DNA of 64,000 nt from NCBI RefSeq assembly GCF_963678635.1, contig NC_087071.1:10153842-10217841 (forward strand). The letters are read 5' to 3'. Of this stretch, positions 28,839 to 40,931 are shown piece by piece. The translations under genes were made by a program, and so were the position numbers. The notes under the pieces are model-generated. The model had not been told where the DNA came from, searched no databases, and was given only the letters and a program-made list of their open reading frames with translations. This stretch comes from Symsagittifera roscoffensis. Its lineage: Eukaryota; Xenacoelomorpha; Acoela; Convolutidae. The first letter of the stretch is position 1, and every line of letters begins with the position of its first letter.

Positions 28839-30310
28839 TTATTTTGAATTAATAAACTGAAAACGATGGTGAGGTTGTCGGGAAGGTGTGTGCAAATTAA
28901 AATGATTTTTAATGAATCTATAATATGTGTAAGCGTGTGTTTGTTTAGTTCTTAACATGATGTCGTGTGAACAGTGCAGATCTTGTTCTTTTCGAGTGAG
29001 GAAGTGGAAGGTTAGTGAAAAAGTTTTCAATTGATCGTAAAATGATTCATGGGCTTGGATGTCAATTAGTGCTTCTGATATGATGTGATAGTGTTTTTAT
29101 CCAGTGAGCTTAGTGTAAAGATGTAGGGTGTTCAGATGAAAATTTTTCTGTTAGTTGTTGGCTAGCGATCTTATCATCGCCGAGGAATTGATCTTGGTTA
29201 GGTCTGATGATGTCGTGGTCATAATAGTCAATGGAGTAATCATTAGCTCGGGTTGCGGTGAAAATCTTTACTAGTTTTTTATATCCTACATGCGTAAATT
29301 GTCTAGGTGTTAGTGCTGTAGTTAGTCTAAAAATATCAAGTTCACTTTTTTCGTCTTCGTGAGATGTGTTATTTAATGGTATACGAAGTGGATTTGAGAA
29401 GTAATAAAATGATTTCCAGTGAAGTGTGAGGAGTAGTACTTGCTTATCGACATAGTTGGGTTGTTCAGTATGAGGGTTGGAATGAATAACGGTTTGATGG
29501 GAAAAGACGGGTAGGGAATTTTGGAAGAATTCGGGAGATTTCCATAATCGCGGGCTGTTCCGGGTTTTGAGAGAAACGGGTGGTTAGGAAATTTTCTTTT
29601 GAATGTTCTATATGCACGGTTAGTAGTGGATGAAGAATATGTTGATGTTGATGACTGATCTAAAGAAAGGGTATAAACTGAAGAGGGTGTAGGAGAAGGT
29701 GGGTTTGATGATGTTATGTTTGAAGGTAATTGGTGAATTGTTAGAGTGTGAGGATGGTGTATTTGTTGTTGGAGTGTTATTAGATTATCCAGTTCTTGTG
29801 AAATTTGTGTAGTTTCTGGGGAATTGTTGTTGGAACGTTCATTTTTAAAGGGGAAATATGTCGGGGTTACTTGGAAAATATGAGAAATGGTAGAGAGGTA
29901 ATCATTTTCGGATTTAGAGTGAATGGGTCAGAAGGGGGGTTGAGAAAATGTTATTGGGCTGGGTTCGGAGTTTGCAAATTCGTCTGGGGTTTCGATGTCG
30001 GAGTTATTAATTTGGAAAATTGTGTTGAAAACTGTGATATCTGATTTATTGTCAGAATCCATGCCGGATGATGTGGTAATGTGAGGTGATTTGGGTGGCG
30101 AGAAAGCAAAAAATGGAATGATGGGGAATGGGTTTTGGAGATTAGCTGTGTGGGAAATTGAACGATGGAGGGATCTAAGTTGTCAGCTTATCGTGGGCTG
30201 AAAAAAAATGATTATTCTGAGATTGAAAATTTGTTGTAAGTGGTTGTTCGATTATTTGTTCATACGTATTGTCATTTTGAGGTTGTTGTGTTACAATGTG
30301 TTGAATTGGA
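28839..30310 (-). pseudogene. R1 accessory ORF remnant downstream of env-like ORF
   Basis: Minus-strand sequence that stays largely open in shifting frames. The part 30.2-29.9 kb is Pro/Ser-rich and acidic (FAFSPPKSPHITTSSG). A stretch of about 155 codons from about 29575 to 29110 has no ATG and is easily missed; it reads like a folded protein (ALTPRQFTHVGYKKLVKIF; ATRANDYSIDYYDHDIIRPN). 29030-28839 adds a His/Arg-rich end. I recognise no family. By position it follows the env-like region, so it would be an extra 3' ORF of R1. Confidence 0.4.
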
Positions 30311-30312
30311 CT

Positions 30313-33300
30313 TTATTTATGATTTGGTCTTGAATTTGCTATGTTTACTAGCGCTAGGTTTCTGAAGATTTGTGGTAATAGTGATAGTGGATGGTTGTGA
30401 TTTAAACTTGGTAGTTGTGGTGCTGTAGGTAATGGGTTTGTGTTATTATGTGATTCGTCATATGTGTTTGGTGTAGTTGATAATTTTGTATTGTATTCTT
30501 TTGTTTGTGCATCTAAAAATATTTTATTTATGGATGTGGAAGATTTTCCAACAAATCCTGCAAAAAGTAAGCGTGCTACGCTTGCTTGTCTATTTACTTC
30601 TGTGTGTATTGCGCATGTGTTATAAATTCCTTTTAATAAAGAGAAAATAAATCCAATAAAATTAAACATTGCGTATAATTTAGTCAATCTTTCTAAGATG
30701 TAATAGGGCCATACTAGAAAGGCTAGAAGTTCGTTTTTGAGATTTACAAAGCTAAAAATATTGATTGGTGTTATATCTTGAGGTCGATATTTTTAGCCGC
30801 TTAAATAATTATAATCTTTAATATCTTTAAAATATCCGCTGCAATCTTGTGCGTAGATATCTGAAAATCCTGCAATTTCTCCAAGTTTACGTAATCTTTG
30901 ATCTATAGATTGTGCTTGTATAGTTTCCGTTTTTGTAAGTAGTTCTTGAAATTGTTGGGTACCTATGTGATGTTATATGTCTAATTTTGACTAGATGTCA
31001 ATCGATTGAAAATCGATATTTGGATTTCTGGCAATAGCTCTAATGCTTTCAGGTGAAAACTTTTTCAGTGTTTGCATTAGTGTTGGATATGGTTGGAGTA
31101 GATAAAATTTATCTTCGTCGGGATTTATGGGTCCTACATTGTGGCGTTTTTCTGATCCATATGGGACTGCTGTATCCCAAAAATAAGTTCTTCTTGAAAG
31201 TGTATCAACAAATTATATTTTATTTTTGTAGAATATTGGGATTCTTTTATTACATCGTTATCTTCAAAAACGTTTAAAGGTGATACTTTTTAGTACAAGT
31301 GTAACACCATAAATTGTTTCCTTCATAATCCATGAAATTTGATCTATTACCGGATAATAAATATCCTGCATATGGTGATTTTAGAAGTGCTAGTGCTAGT
31401 GATGGTAGAATTTGTGTTCTTTCAAGCTTACATAATTGATGTAGTGTTTCTAGCTCTAATAATGACATTTCTTGAAAAATTCAGCTCATTGTGTAGTCTA
31501 ATTTCATATCTAAATGTATGTCATAATGAATTGCTCCAAAATGTGTGCTGTTTATAAGTGATAATTCTTGTAGTCGTGTTCTTTCTGTATCATGTGGTTT
31601 CAATTTTCCACCAACTCGTCCACTTTTTTTTGAAAATTTACTGAAACGTAAGAGTCTTCATCAGTAAATGAGCGAATTGTGGCCATCGGATGTACAATTA
31701 ATTTTACTGTATTCATGTCGAAACCATTTTCGTATTCGACAAGAATTTCTGATAATTGTGTTGTTTTATAAATTGGCTTAATATATTTACATGCAAGTTC
31801 TGTTTCTGGGTATAATTGAAATAGTGTTAATTTATTTTCTATGTTGTGGATGTTTCTAAGTTTATGATTTAGGCTTCTGATCTGGTCAGGATTTACATCT
31901 TCATATGGGTCTGATTCAATATAATTTTTTTGGTGGATCCTGATCATTCTTCCGTGTATTTTTGCTACTTGAAAAACTGTACAGGTTTCTTCGGGAACCA
32001 TACAAGGGTTGCTTGTGTGCGTGTTGTAGTCTCAAAATATCCATGATCATTTTTACAAGGGAGTCTAATTTCTAAATGATTGTATTGTCTTTTAAGTCGC
32101 GTGTAAGTTGTACTTTTTCAAGTTGTATTTTCCATTCGAAAAACATTATTTCTTGATAGCCTTTATTTTTTTGTATGCTTTACAATTTGAGGGATTATTT
32201 ATTCCAATGTGTGGTATCCAATTTTTATCATGCAGATCAAATGTTAGTCTTCCGTGCGCTCCATGGAAGGGAAATTTTGTACCTCTTCTTATGAGACCTT
32301 GGTGTTTTTCAAATTCTGCTTGATGTGCTACGTCTGGGAAAACTTGAAAGATTACAAGTTTTCTGTTTGTGCTTTCGCTGGGTGTTAGTTTTAATCGTTT
32401 TAGTTCGTTCTTACAGTCTTCAGGGCTGAGATGTAATAATCTTTCAATGTTGCTTTGATTGATAGAAAGATTCATGGTCTAGTCTGTTTTTTTTTCCGTT
32501 TGAAACTCGTGAACAAGGTACTTTCTTTTCGGAAAATGTTGCGGCAAACTTGTATCCTGTTAGTGTTGTTGCTCGGGCTGTTGAGTATAATTTTGCTATC
32601 AAATGTGTGGTTTCTATAGCTTGTGGTTCGGAATCACATTGTTTTACTTGATTCATAGCATATTTGTGTAGCGTTTTTTGCTCGTTTTCTTCAGAATCGT
32701 AGTGTGTTACTATTAAATCCTGAGGTCCTGTGCGAGGAGAAAAATTTTGGTTTGGTTCGATAAAAATGAGAAAAAGAAGGTGTTGAATTGTGAATATCCT
32801 TAGAAAAACATGTGTATGGCAATCCTGAGTATGGGTTATAAAAGGTGATGTATCTGATTGTCTTTTTGTATATCTATCGTATTTATAAATTATTTCTGTC
32901 GTTATAAATGGGGGAAGGAAAAAAGAGCTGTTATATTAGGAGGGTCTAATGGAAATGGGTGTTGAACAATGTTATTAAGTCTTACTGTAAGTTCGAATTT
33001 TAGTATAGGAATGCTTTGTTGTAGTATTTGTATGTTATGTTCTTGTATATTTTTGTGGATATCGTGCCGATATTGTAATCTTTTTAGTTCCCAGTTTTTC
33101 AATCTATTACTTTCTTGATGTTGACCAAGTAATGGTGGGGGTGCTACGAATGTATTCCAATCTTATCGTAGTGGTATATTCTGAGATGGTTGTTCGTGAT
33201 ATCGTGAATGAACATTTGTAGGGAAATTTAGAGGGAAAATTGATGGTGAAATTTGGCTTCAAGAAGGTGTTGAAGGAAGGGAAAGAGTTTCGGGTAATGT

Positions 33301-34140
33301 AGATAGTGCTGTATCAAATGAAACATCATTTGGGTTGTTTACCAAATTTGATTCACCGTCAGGGTATTTGTTAGTAATCCAATATGGAGGGCGTTCTGTG
33401 GTTGTTGGGTTATTAAAAGGTTTTTCTCTAATTTTTTCTGATGCGGGGGTTGAACCTAAGTAATCGGATGGAATATTTGAGGTGCTTTGTTGTGAAGCAG
33501 TTGGACGTGCATCTGGTAGTGTGCTACTAGAAAGGTCTAAGGGACTTGATATTGGTGATTGAGGTATATTAAATTGAACTCTAGGAGTTTGAAAATTTCT
33601 GTTTAGTCTAGGATGTATAACTTGTCTGTTTATTTCGAGTGTGTTTTGGTTTTGGCTTATGTGTCTTACTCTATTCAGTTCTTCTTGTAGATGTGGGTAT
33701 ATGTTATATGTTGGTTCGTATTGTGGTTCGCTTATGGGTGCTTGGCGAACAACTGATTCTATTGTTTCAGATAATCGTGCGTGTCTTTCTTCAAAAGTCT
33801 ATGGATTTTCTTGAAAAGAAATGCGTGTAGATGATTGAGGATTTTGGTTAATTGTGGGTGTTCTTGGGTTTTCTTGGGATGTTGTTGGTGGGGACTGGTG
33901 TGGGGTTGTTGATCAGCAATTTGGAACAAATTCTAAGAGTGGAATTTTTTATGATGAAAATTTATGTTTATTCCAATATTCTTCAATGAAAAGAAACAAT
34001 AGAATAATGGCTAATGCGAATGTGATGATTACCTTTTTTATACATTTACATATTCTCAGAAGGAGTGATGTTAAAAAAGTGAGAAAAAGTACAAATAGTA
34101 GAAAAACATCACTTCTACTAAATAAATTGGGGAAAATTTA
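30313..34140 (-). pseudogene. R1 envelope-like glycoprotein remnant
   Basis: A long minus-strand region after integrase. The upstream end (34140-33960) encodes two hydrophobic segments. A Pro/Ser/Asn-rich stretch (about 33.9-33.2 kb) follows with few stops and no ATG, then charged helical sequence (33102-32902). A Cys-containing ectodomain-like part is spread over frames 32656-32444, 32475-32146 and 32001-31600. A membrane-anchor-like hydrophobic segment lies near 30640-30690, followed by a tail of about 100 residues. This order fits an envelope protein of an env-bearing Ty3-like element. At least five stops or shifts break it. I cannot assign it to a known fusion-protein class. Confidence 0.5.
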
Positions 34141-34740
34141 AATAGTTATAAAAATATCGTACCTGAGGATGTTAACAAGAATTGTGGAAAGGGAGATATA
34201 GACTTCAAATAGTGAGTAGAAAGTTTAAAAAAGATTGCAAAAGATTACGAAAAGAAGTATTAAACGTTCTATTATATCAGTTAAAAATGTTAGAAAAAAT
34301 TTGAGAAGTTTTGAAAACTTTGTAAAAAGTTTTGAAAATATCTGTTTAAATTTAGTGACTGTTGTTGAAAGAAGCATTTAAGGAATGATCTCGTATGTCG
34401 AATCTTTTTCAATTTTTCGGGGCTAAATTCGAGTGTGGTCGATTTATTTATTGTTGTTTTTGACGAGTGGTTTGGATTTTGTCAAATGTTGTTGAGGGGT
34501 TATTTTGAGGTGTCGAGGAGATCTTCTTAGTTTTGTTTTTATTTATGGAATAATCGGGGGTGTCCAAAAATATTCGTACTTTAGGCTAAAAGATCATGTG
34601 CTTTTTTGTTCTTCAGGCTAATCTTGGAGGGTTTTTGAGTGCATTGTTGGGTAAATATTTTTGATCTTTGTACTGTTTGAAGGGGAGTGTTGTAATTTTG
34701 AGGTTATATTTATTTTTTTTGTCATTTTGTAGCAGTTTGC

Positions 34741-35300
34741 TTATTTTTGACCTGCAGGTCTTGAAGCTATAGTTATAACTATGGTTGGAGGTGAATATGC
34801 GTCATCTATTAAAGCCGTTTTACTGTAAATAAAGTCGTGATTCGGAATGTTTTCTATTGGCTGATTTTGAACTAGATCTAGTCGAGTGTTTTTGAGCATG
34901 TTATTTTGAAAATGTGTATATTCAAAATAATTCAAAGGAAGATATTAAAAAATGAAAATGAAAGTTATTTTTGAAAGTCAACTTTCTTTAGTATTTTAGA
35001 TTATGGAACGGAGGTTTTATAGTTTTTTCTCGGCTGACTTCTAAGTAGTGATGATTATCTATGTTTAGGATTCTCCTTTTGATCCTATGGTAGGATTGTT
35101 TCTGTCATTTTTCTATTTTTCCTTTCTCTAGGAGTTGTTTTTGTATTTTGTCTAGGGGATGATCGATGGACTAATTCTGTTTGTTGATCTATTTTCGAAT
35201 TCATTTAATCATTAGCGTGTTTGTTCAATTCAGTTTCTGATTTGTTTTGAAAAATTTTTAAACCTGTGAGAGAATATAATTGTGTTAATTCATGGTGTGC
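34741..35300 (-). pseudogene. R1 pol C-terminal tail
   Basis: Frame 34935-34741 (64 codons; DLVQNQPIENIPNHDF, DDAYSPPTIVIT) recurs in every R segment (43329-43568, 62623-62859, and broken versions near 50.2 and 52.8 kb), always after the integrase C-terminal region. It is the end of pol or a small separate ORF. A stop and shifts separate it from integrase. No domain recognised. Confidence 0.5.
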
Positions 35301-35328
35301 ATATTCTTTTGGGAAACAAGGTAACGGG

Positions 35329-36890
35329 TTATTTCGATGTTGTACAATTTCTTTTTTTATTTGTGTCAGTTAATTTGTTTGTGACATCAGTAGGTTTATC
35401 AATTATTTGATATGGTCTTTTTTGGCGTGGTTGTAACTTTTTGGAAATTCCCTTTTGTGTTGCAAAGTTAGGAATTAAAACAAGTGTTCCTTTTTTAAAA
35501 TCTGTTGCTGGTTTAAAGCGTGAATTGATTTGGTTATTTATGTTTTGTATTCGTAACAATTTTTTTCTTATTTTTTAATAAATTTAATTCTGTTTTTTAT
35601 CTCTATTTAAAATTCATTCGGTGTGTGTACCGGAAGCTAATTTTAATATTTGTGGATGATGAAAGCGGTCTTCATCATGAGTATGTGTTGGTAGGTTATA
35701 ACAATTGAATCTTCGTTAGATTAGCAATAACCTTGTGCATTTTTATTGGCGTTTGCTATGAACATTATTGGTTTACGTGGTTTTCATATGGTGACACCAT
35801 TTCCTAGTGTTTTCGTAATTTTTGAATTGTATGATAAAGGAAATAGCTTTACGTCCGTTGACCATTCGGTGTATCGTGTATCATTCCCATTAATGATAAA
35901 TCTGAGGTATTCATGTAATGAACGGTTCATACCTTCGACTAATCTATTTGTCCAAGGTGCATGAGATGTAGGTGGTTTGTGTTTAATGTTATATAAGTGG
36001 CATAATGTGATGATTTCATTTATAATAAATTCAGTGCCAATGTCTGTGACTAAAATTTCGGGTAATTCAAATTAAGCTATCCAGTGTGCGTAGAGTGTTG
36101 TGTATGCATAATAAGCAATACAATGGGGTACGGGTTAAGTGCTACATTATGTGTAAATGCATCAACAATTACCATTATATATGAGTTTTCTTCTGCGGAT
36201 GGTGAAATCGGTCCTTTCGTATCAAATGATATTCTGCGATTAAATTAAAGACTTTGTCCTTTAAAATCTTGTTTTTCTGCAATTTGTTTTTGATTTGGGT
36301 AGGGTTTATTTAATTGGCATATTATACAATTGTTGCATAATACTTTGATCCATATTGGTGCATTGGGGAAATAAAACTTTTGAATAAAATTAGAGTATGT
36401 CTTTTCTGATCCTGAGTCCTTTAGTGTGGAGTGTATGTGAAGTATTGAATGCTATTAACATCATACTTGAGGATAGACATGGTACTTTAAAATCAGGTAT
36501 TTGCTATTCTAAAAAGTCTGTGCTTTCATTTATAGTAGTATTTTTGAATTTTCGGAAGTATCTAAGAAGTGTTTTGTTTCCCAAGATTGTGGTATCAGCT
36601 TTGGTTGGCTTGGTTTTGTATTTGTGCCATGATTTTAGCTGTCTAATGACGGGGTCAAGGTTTTGGTATTTTTCTACAAATTCCATTGTTTTTTTTCTGT
36701 TGTTGGTAGGAAATGTTTTCTATTTCTATTTTTGATAGGGGTATCGTGTCAAGTGGGTCATGTAGATTAAAAACTGGATTTATCGTGTGTTTTGAATCAT
36801 TTGGTAACTGTCCTGATAATTTTATGATATCAGAAAGGTTTTCGTTTTCTATTAAAGGGAATGGGTCCTTATTATGTGGTTGTTGCTTAA
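35329..36890 (-). pseudogene. R1 integrase
   Basis: Zinc-binding part near 36690-36330, catalytic core near 36250-35950, C-terminal part at 35559-35329. The second catalytic Asp is visible as TDIGTEF near 36035, but the codon before FELPEIL is a stop near 36075. The C-terminal part has KRPYQIIDKPTDVT, a GPY/F-like module, followed by KLTD. Comparison with R3 and R4, where the core is more open, supports the assignment. Multiple stops; non-functional. Confidence 0.7.
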
Positions 36891-37630
36891 CTCGTTTTTT
36901 TTAGTATTTTTTTGATCCAATGTGAATATGGAATTGGCTTGAACGTAGATGAAACTAATAAATCAACTTCATAATGGTTGTTTTGACAATTTAAATAAAG
37001 TGGGAAATGTTGTAGATTGTTCATTTGTGAAGGTTCTATGTCAGTTTTTACTGCATATTTACATTCTAATCGTGGTGAAGTTTCACATTTGGCGAGATAG
37101 AATTTTATATTTTGTGGTAATTCAACTGTTGTTTTTCTTGTTAGTAGTTCAGGTGGTGTATTTCTACCAAGAGTGCCAGGTAGTGCAAGGTTTTTTCCAG
37201 CTGTCCATTCTATGTGTAGGTTTGGAAATTTCATTAGGATTAGTTGAAATCTATAAACTCTATGGTTTGGATTTGATTTTTGTGTAAAGAGAAATAGAAT
37301 AATTTTGTGGTCTGTAAACAATACTGTTGGAAGTTTTGATCAAAGTATCAAAATTCATATTCTGTTAGAGTGTGTATGATAATTGTGCATTCTCTCATTA
37401 GAGTAGAGAGTCCTAATTCAGCTTGTGTATATAAGCGAGAATTTGCTGATATAAGAATCATTCTATTTGTTCCATTGTGGGATTGCAATAATGCTGCACC
37501 GATGCCAAAACTTGAAGCATTGCACATTGCATTAAATGGTTGATTAGGGTCTGGAATTGTGTTTGAAATTCGTTCAGTGAGAAAACTTTCATTTTCTTCA
37601 AATCGTTTTTGATGTTCTGTTGTCCATTCA
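36887..37630 (-). pseudogene. R1 RNase H and connection, catalytic Asp replaced by Asn
   Basis: Frame 37321-36887 contains FTDHKIILFLF and the end region WTAGKNLALPGTLGRN. Upstream, 37500-37620 encodes the RNase H start (QPFNAMCNASSFGI). In R2 and R4 the same site reads CDAS; here the codon at 37519-37521 gives Asn, so the first catalytic Asp is lost. RNase H would remove the RNA strand during cDNA synthesis. Confidence 0.7.
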
Positions 37631-37639
37631 AAATTATTT

Positions 37640-38610
37640 TGTTGTCTGAGAATATTATAAAAAGGTGTTTAGTATAATTGCATTTTATATACGTATTTAC
37701 TTAAGAAATTTAATATTTCAAAAAATTCTTGGATTTCTTTTTATTTGTAGGTGGTTGGAGTTTTTGAATTGCATCAATTCGTGATTTCAGTGGTGTTATA
37801 TGATGTGTCCATGAAATTTTACGCGTGAAAAAACGTCATTTGTCTGGGGCTACCTTCATGTTTTCGTTCTGTAAAATTTGATGATTATTTTCTAGAAGTT
37901 TGAACATTCCATCGTTTGTTTGTGATTGCATAAATACATCGTCAAAATATGTGATTGCATTTTTACTATATATATGAGGGGTCAAAAAATTTTACTCATG
38001 AAGGCTGAGAAGGCTGCTGGTCCTAAGGATATGCCATAGAATACTCTGTTAAATTCGTATTGTTGATTTCCAAAAACGAATTGTGTTAACCGTCGTGATT
38101 GTTCATCTAGTGGCATTTGATTATATGCGCCTTTCATATCTGCGGTTCGGAAGTATTTACCGTTTATTTTTGTTAAAACTTCTTGAATTGGTTCTATTGG
38201 CCAATTAAATTTGGATTCATCAAAAAGTGAATTGAGGTATCTCGCCTCTAGAACTATTTTTAGTGAATCTCCTTTGACGAGAATAATAACGGAGTTAATA
38301 AAGGTGTTTCCTTTTGGTTGTTCATTTTTATTTACGGTGGATATGATTTCGTTTTGTTCTAGAATGTCAAGTAATCTATTGATTTTGTCATGTAAGTGAA
38401 TTGGTACTTTACTTGCTCTTTTTTTTGAAAACTGCGTCAGGTTTCAAGGCTTAATGCAGTGGTGAATTTATTTTTCCAACGTCAAAAGTAGATGTTGCAT
38501 AAACTGTTGGATATTTTAACAGTAAATCGGCTAAGTTTTCAAATTCTTGTTGTGTTATTTGAGAGTGTTGAAAATTGAACATTGTCAAGAATTTTTATCG
38601 TTGTTCCGTA
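37640..38610 (-). pseudogene. R1 reverse transcriptase
   Basis: The palm motif Y-F-D-D is encoded at 37938-37949 (AITYFDDVFMQS). Flanking sequence includes a fingers region near 38.1-38.3 kb and a thumb/connection with the SRIDAIQKL-type motif seen in R2. Stops and shifts keep any frame short. Order and motifs place it in the Ty3-like group. R1 is the only segment besides R4 that keeps the catalytic box. Confidence 0.75.
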
Positions 38611-38615
38611 TAGTG

Positions 38616-39460
38616 TTATATTTTGAATGTTGGTTTAAAATAAGTTGTTTTCGTGAAACAGTCTGTGTTCCTTTTTTCGTTGCTTATTGTATTGTTTATT
38701 GATAATTCTTCATCGAAAATTGTTGATTGACATATGTCTAGCAGTTGTAATATATTATTTTTTCTGTATGCTACTTCTTTTGTGGGGGAAGTTGTTGCAT
38801 TGGTTTCACAATATCCTAGGAGCCCTAAAAGTAGGGTGATTTTGAATGGTGAAATATTATATACATGTAGAGAGATGATATCGGAGTTTGAGTTTTTCAT
38901 GTATTTTATGGATGAAATTGTTACTCTAAAAAATTTGTGAACTGGTCTAAATTCAAAGTCAGACATATAGAGATGTTGTCTATTTTGACATTTGTCAAAT
39001 TGGTGAACTTGTTTTATTGGAAATTCGTAAATGTATCCTGAGATTGGCTTAAGATGTTTTCTTTCTTTATTATAGATGGGGTAAAATTTTGAAAATTTTT
39101 TGAAAGTATATTTGCCTTTTATACTAATTTTGTTGTCTAGTATTTTATTAGTTGATATATATTTGAGATGAATGGGATTCCAATAATATTATGCTTTATA
39201 TCTGTAATATGGAATGTTTGTTTAAATGGTTTATTTAGGAGTTTGTTTTGTTCCATTGTCTTGGTGGGAACGAGGAAAAGTTGGTTTTTTCCCTAATTTG
39301 TTAAGGTTGAGCCTTGTGCTGTTGCAAGTCTACTGGCTGTTTTTACAGATGTTAATTTCGGGTGTAGAGTTTTGATTTCCTTCCAAGTTGGAAAATTAAT
39401 GATATCAATTCTGCTCCAGAACCTATTAAAAAATCTATATCTATTTCAAGGTCTGGTGGT
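38616..39460 (-). pseudogene. R1 protease and linker, catalytic Asp replaced by Gly
   Basis: Near 39400-39440 the retropepsin active-site strand reads DFLIGSGAELI. R2 has DFLIDSGAELI at the same place, so the codon at 39421-39423 has changed Asp to Gly. The protease C-terminal half (IPFITKY in R2) is partly deleted here. Frame 38966-38616 is the linker to RT (SDFEFRPVHKFF; LLLGLLGYCETNA). Without the Asp the protease is inactive. Confidence 0.7.
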
Positions 39461-39813
39461 TGAAATTCTTTACTTTTGGGACTTTCTAAAAGAAAGGGAA
39501 TTGTCCCAATTTTTTCTTTTGGTGGTTCTTTTGGTATATTTTGATATTATGATTTTTACTGGAACATAGTATTTGTTCTTTTTCAGGTTGTTGTGATGTC
39601 GTTCCTTCATTTACTATTTGTTCAATTTGTATGTTATACTTCTAGATCTAATGTGATAGTCTAAGAGTTATTCCAATTAAGTTTCATAAATGTGTGAATG
39701 AAAAATTTGTTCGTACGTAACGGTTTCGTAATCATTTTCAACTTTTATCATGTTGACTAAAATTGTGTTTTCTGTATCACATTCACTGTCTGTAGATTCA
39801 CAAATAATGTGAT

Positions 39814-40625
39814 TTAATTGTAATTCAGTAGCTTCGGTGTAATCAATACCAGGGGGTCTGAATTTGCATCTTCAGTTGTTTGTACTTGATTTATTTGTCT
39901 CAGATGTTTTGGTGTATTACTTCTGTACTTGTTTTGACACTCTGGATAACGTGTGTTATTTCTACTAGGTGATTCAGAGTAGTTTCTTTGTCTATTGTTG
40001 TAGTTTGAATTCATATTTTGTGAACTTTCTCGTGATATATTCGGATAGTTATTATAATTAGATCTTTGTTGATTTGATCCATATTTTGAAAACCTCGTGA
40101 TCAATTATTATATTTTTGATTTCGATTATTTGAATAGCTTCTGTTTCTATTGTTAGAATAATTTCGATATCTATTGTGCGATGAATTTCATGATCTCTCA
40201 TTTGAATAGTGTCTATTTCTAGAGTGTGAATGGTAAATGGTATCAAAAAATAGTTCGTTCTATTTGAATTTGATCAGGAATAAAAATTTTGATATTGAGT
40301 ATTTCGACTGTGTGATCGCCTATATCTGTTTTGTGAAGAATTTCGTGAATTTCTTTGATCTGGTGATCTATCTCTGTAATTACAAAAATAAGGTGACTGG
40401 CTTCTTGAATAATTTGAGCTATTTGGAAGTGGTTTTCCAGAGCTATTATTTTTGTGGATATTCTCATTTGGTAGATTTTGATCTTTTTTCATGTATTGAT
40501 AGAATGATTTGTTTGGTTTTTTGTACTTTTGTGGTTTATTTTGATTATCTTATTGTTTTTGTATGCATTCAGCAATGCTATGTCCAAATTTTCGACAATA
40601 CTTACACAATTATTTGAATGATGGT
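39814..40625 (-). pseudogene. R1 gag nucleocapsid, one CCHC knuckle and R/S/N-rich tail
   Basis: A CCHC knuckle CKYCRKFGHSIAEC is encoded near 40575-40615. Downstream, overlapping frames (40492-40274, 40246-40058, 40104-39814) are rich in Arg, Ser, Asn and Tyr (SPSRNNTRYPECQNKY), an RNA-binding-type low-complexity tail. R2 lacks about 500 bp of this tail and R4 about 350 bp. Several frames are needed, so it is broken. Confidence 0.65.
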
Positions 40626-40931
40626 TTAGCTTTGAAATTTGGATTTTTCTCGTAAAAATTCAAAATTTCACTGATTTGTTGGATGTATCTGTTTCGAAGT
40701 TACGTGTATATTATTTATTTCTGTTGTAGTTGATTGATTATTGTTAACATATTGTAGTTTGAGATTTTCTGTTTCTTCTAGTTTCATAGTGATTTCTGCT
40801 TGTTTTAGTTTATCAACTAGTTTCCTAAACTCTAAATCTGGCTCTCAAATTGAGGAGAGGTGTGATGCTCTCTTTTTGATTGCTATTTTTCGTAATTGAG
40901 GTGTTAGAGTCATCATTAGAATTTAGATTTG

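Noticed and set aside
36397-37287. Hydrophobic plus-strand ORFs that recur in each R segment
   Set aside because: They are antisense to the integrase and connection frames; AT-rich minus coding gives Phe/Leu/Val-rich shadows on the plus strand.
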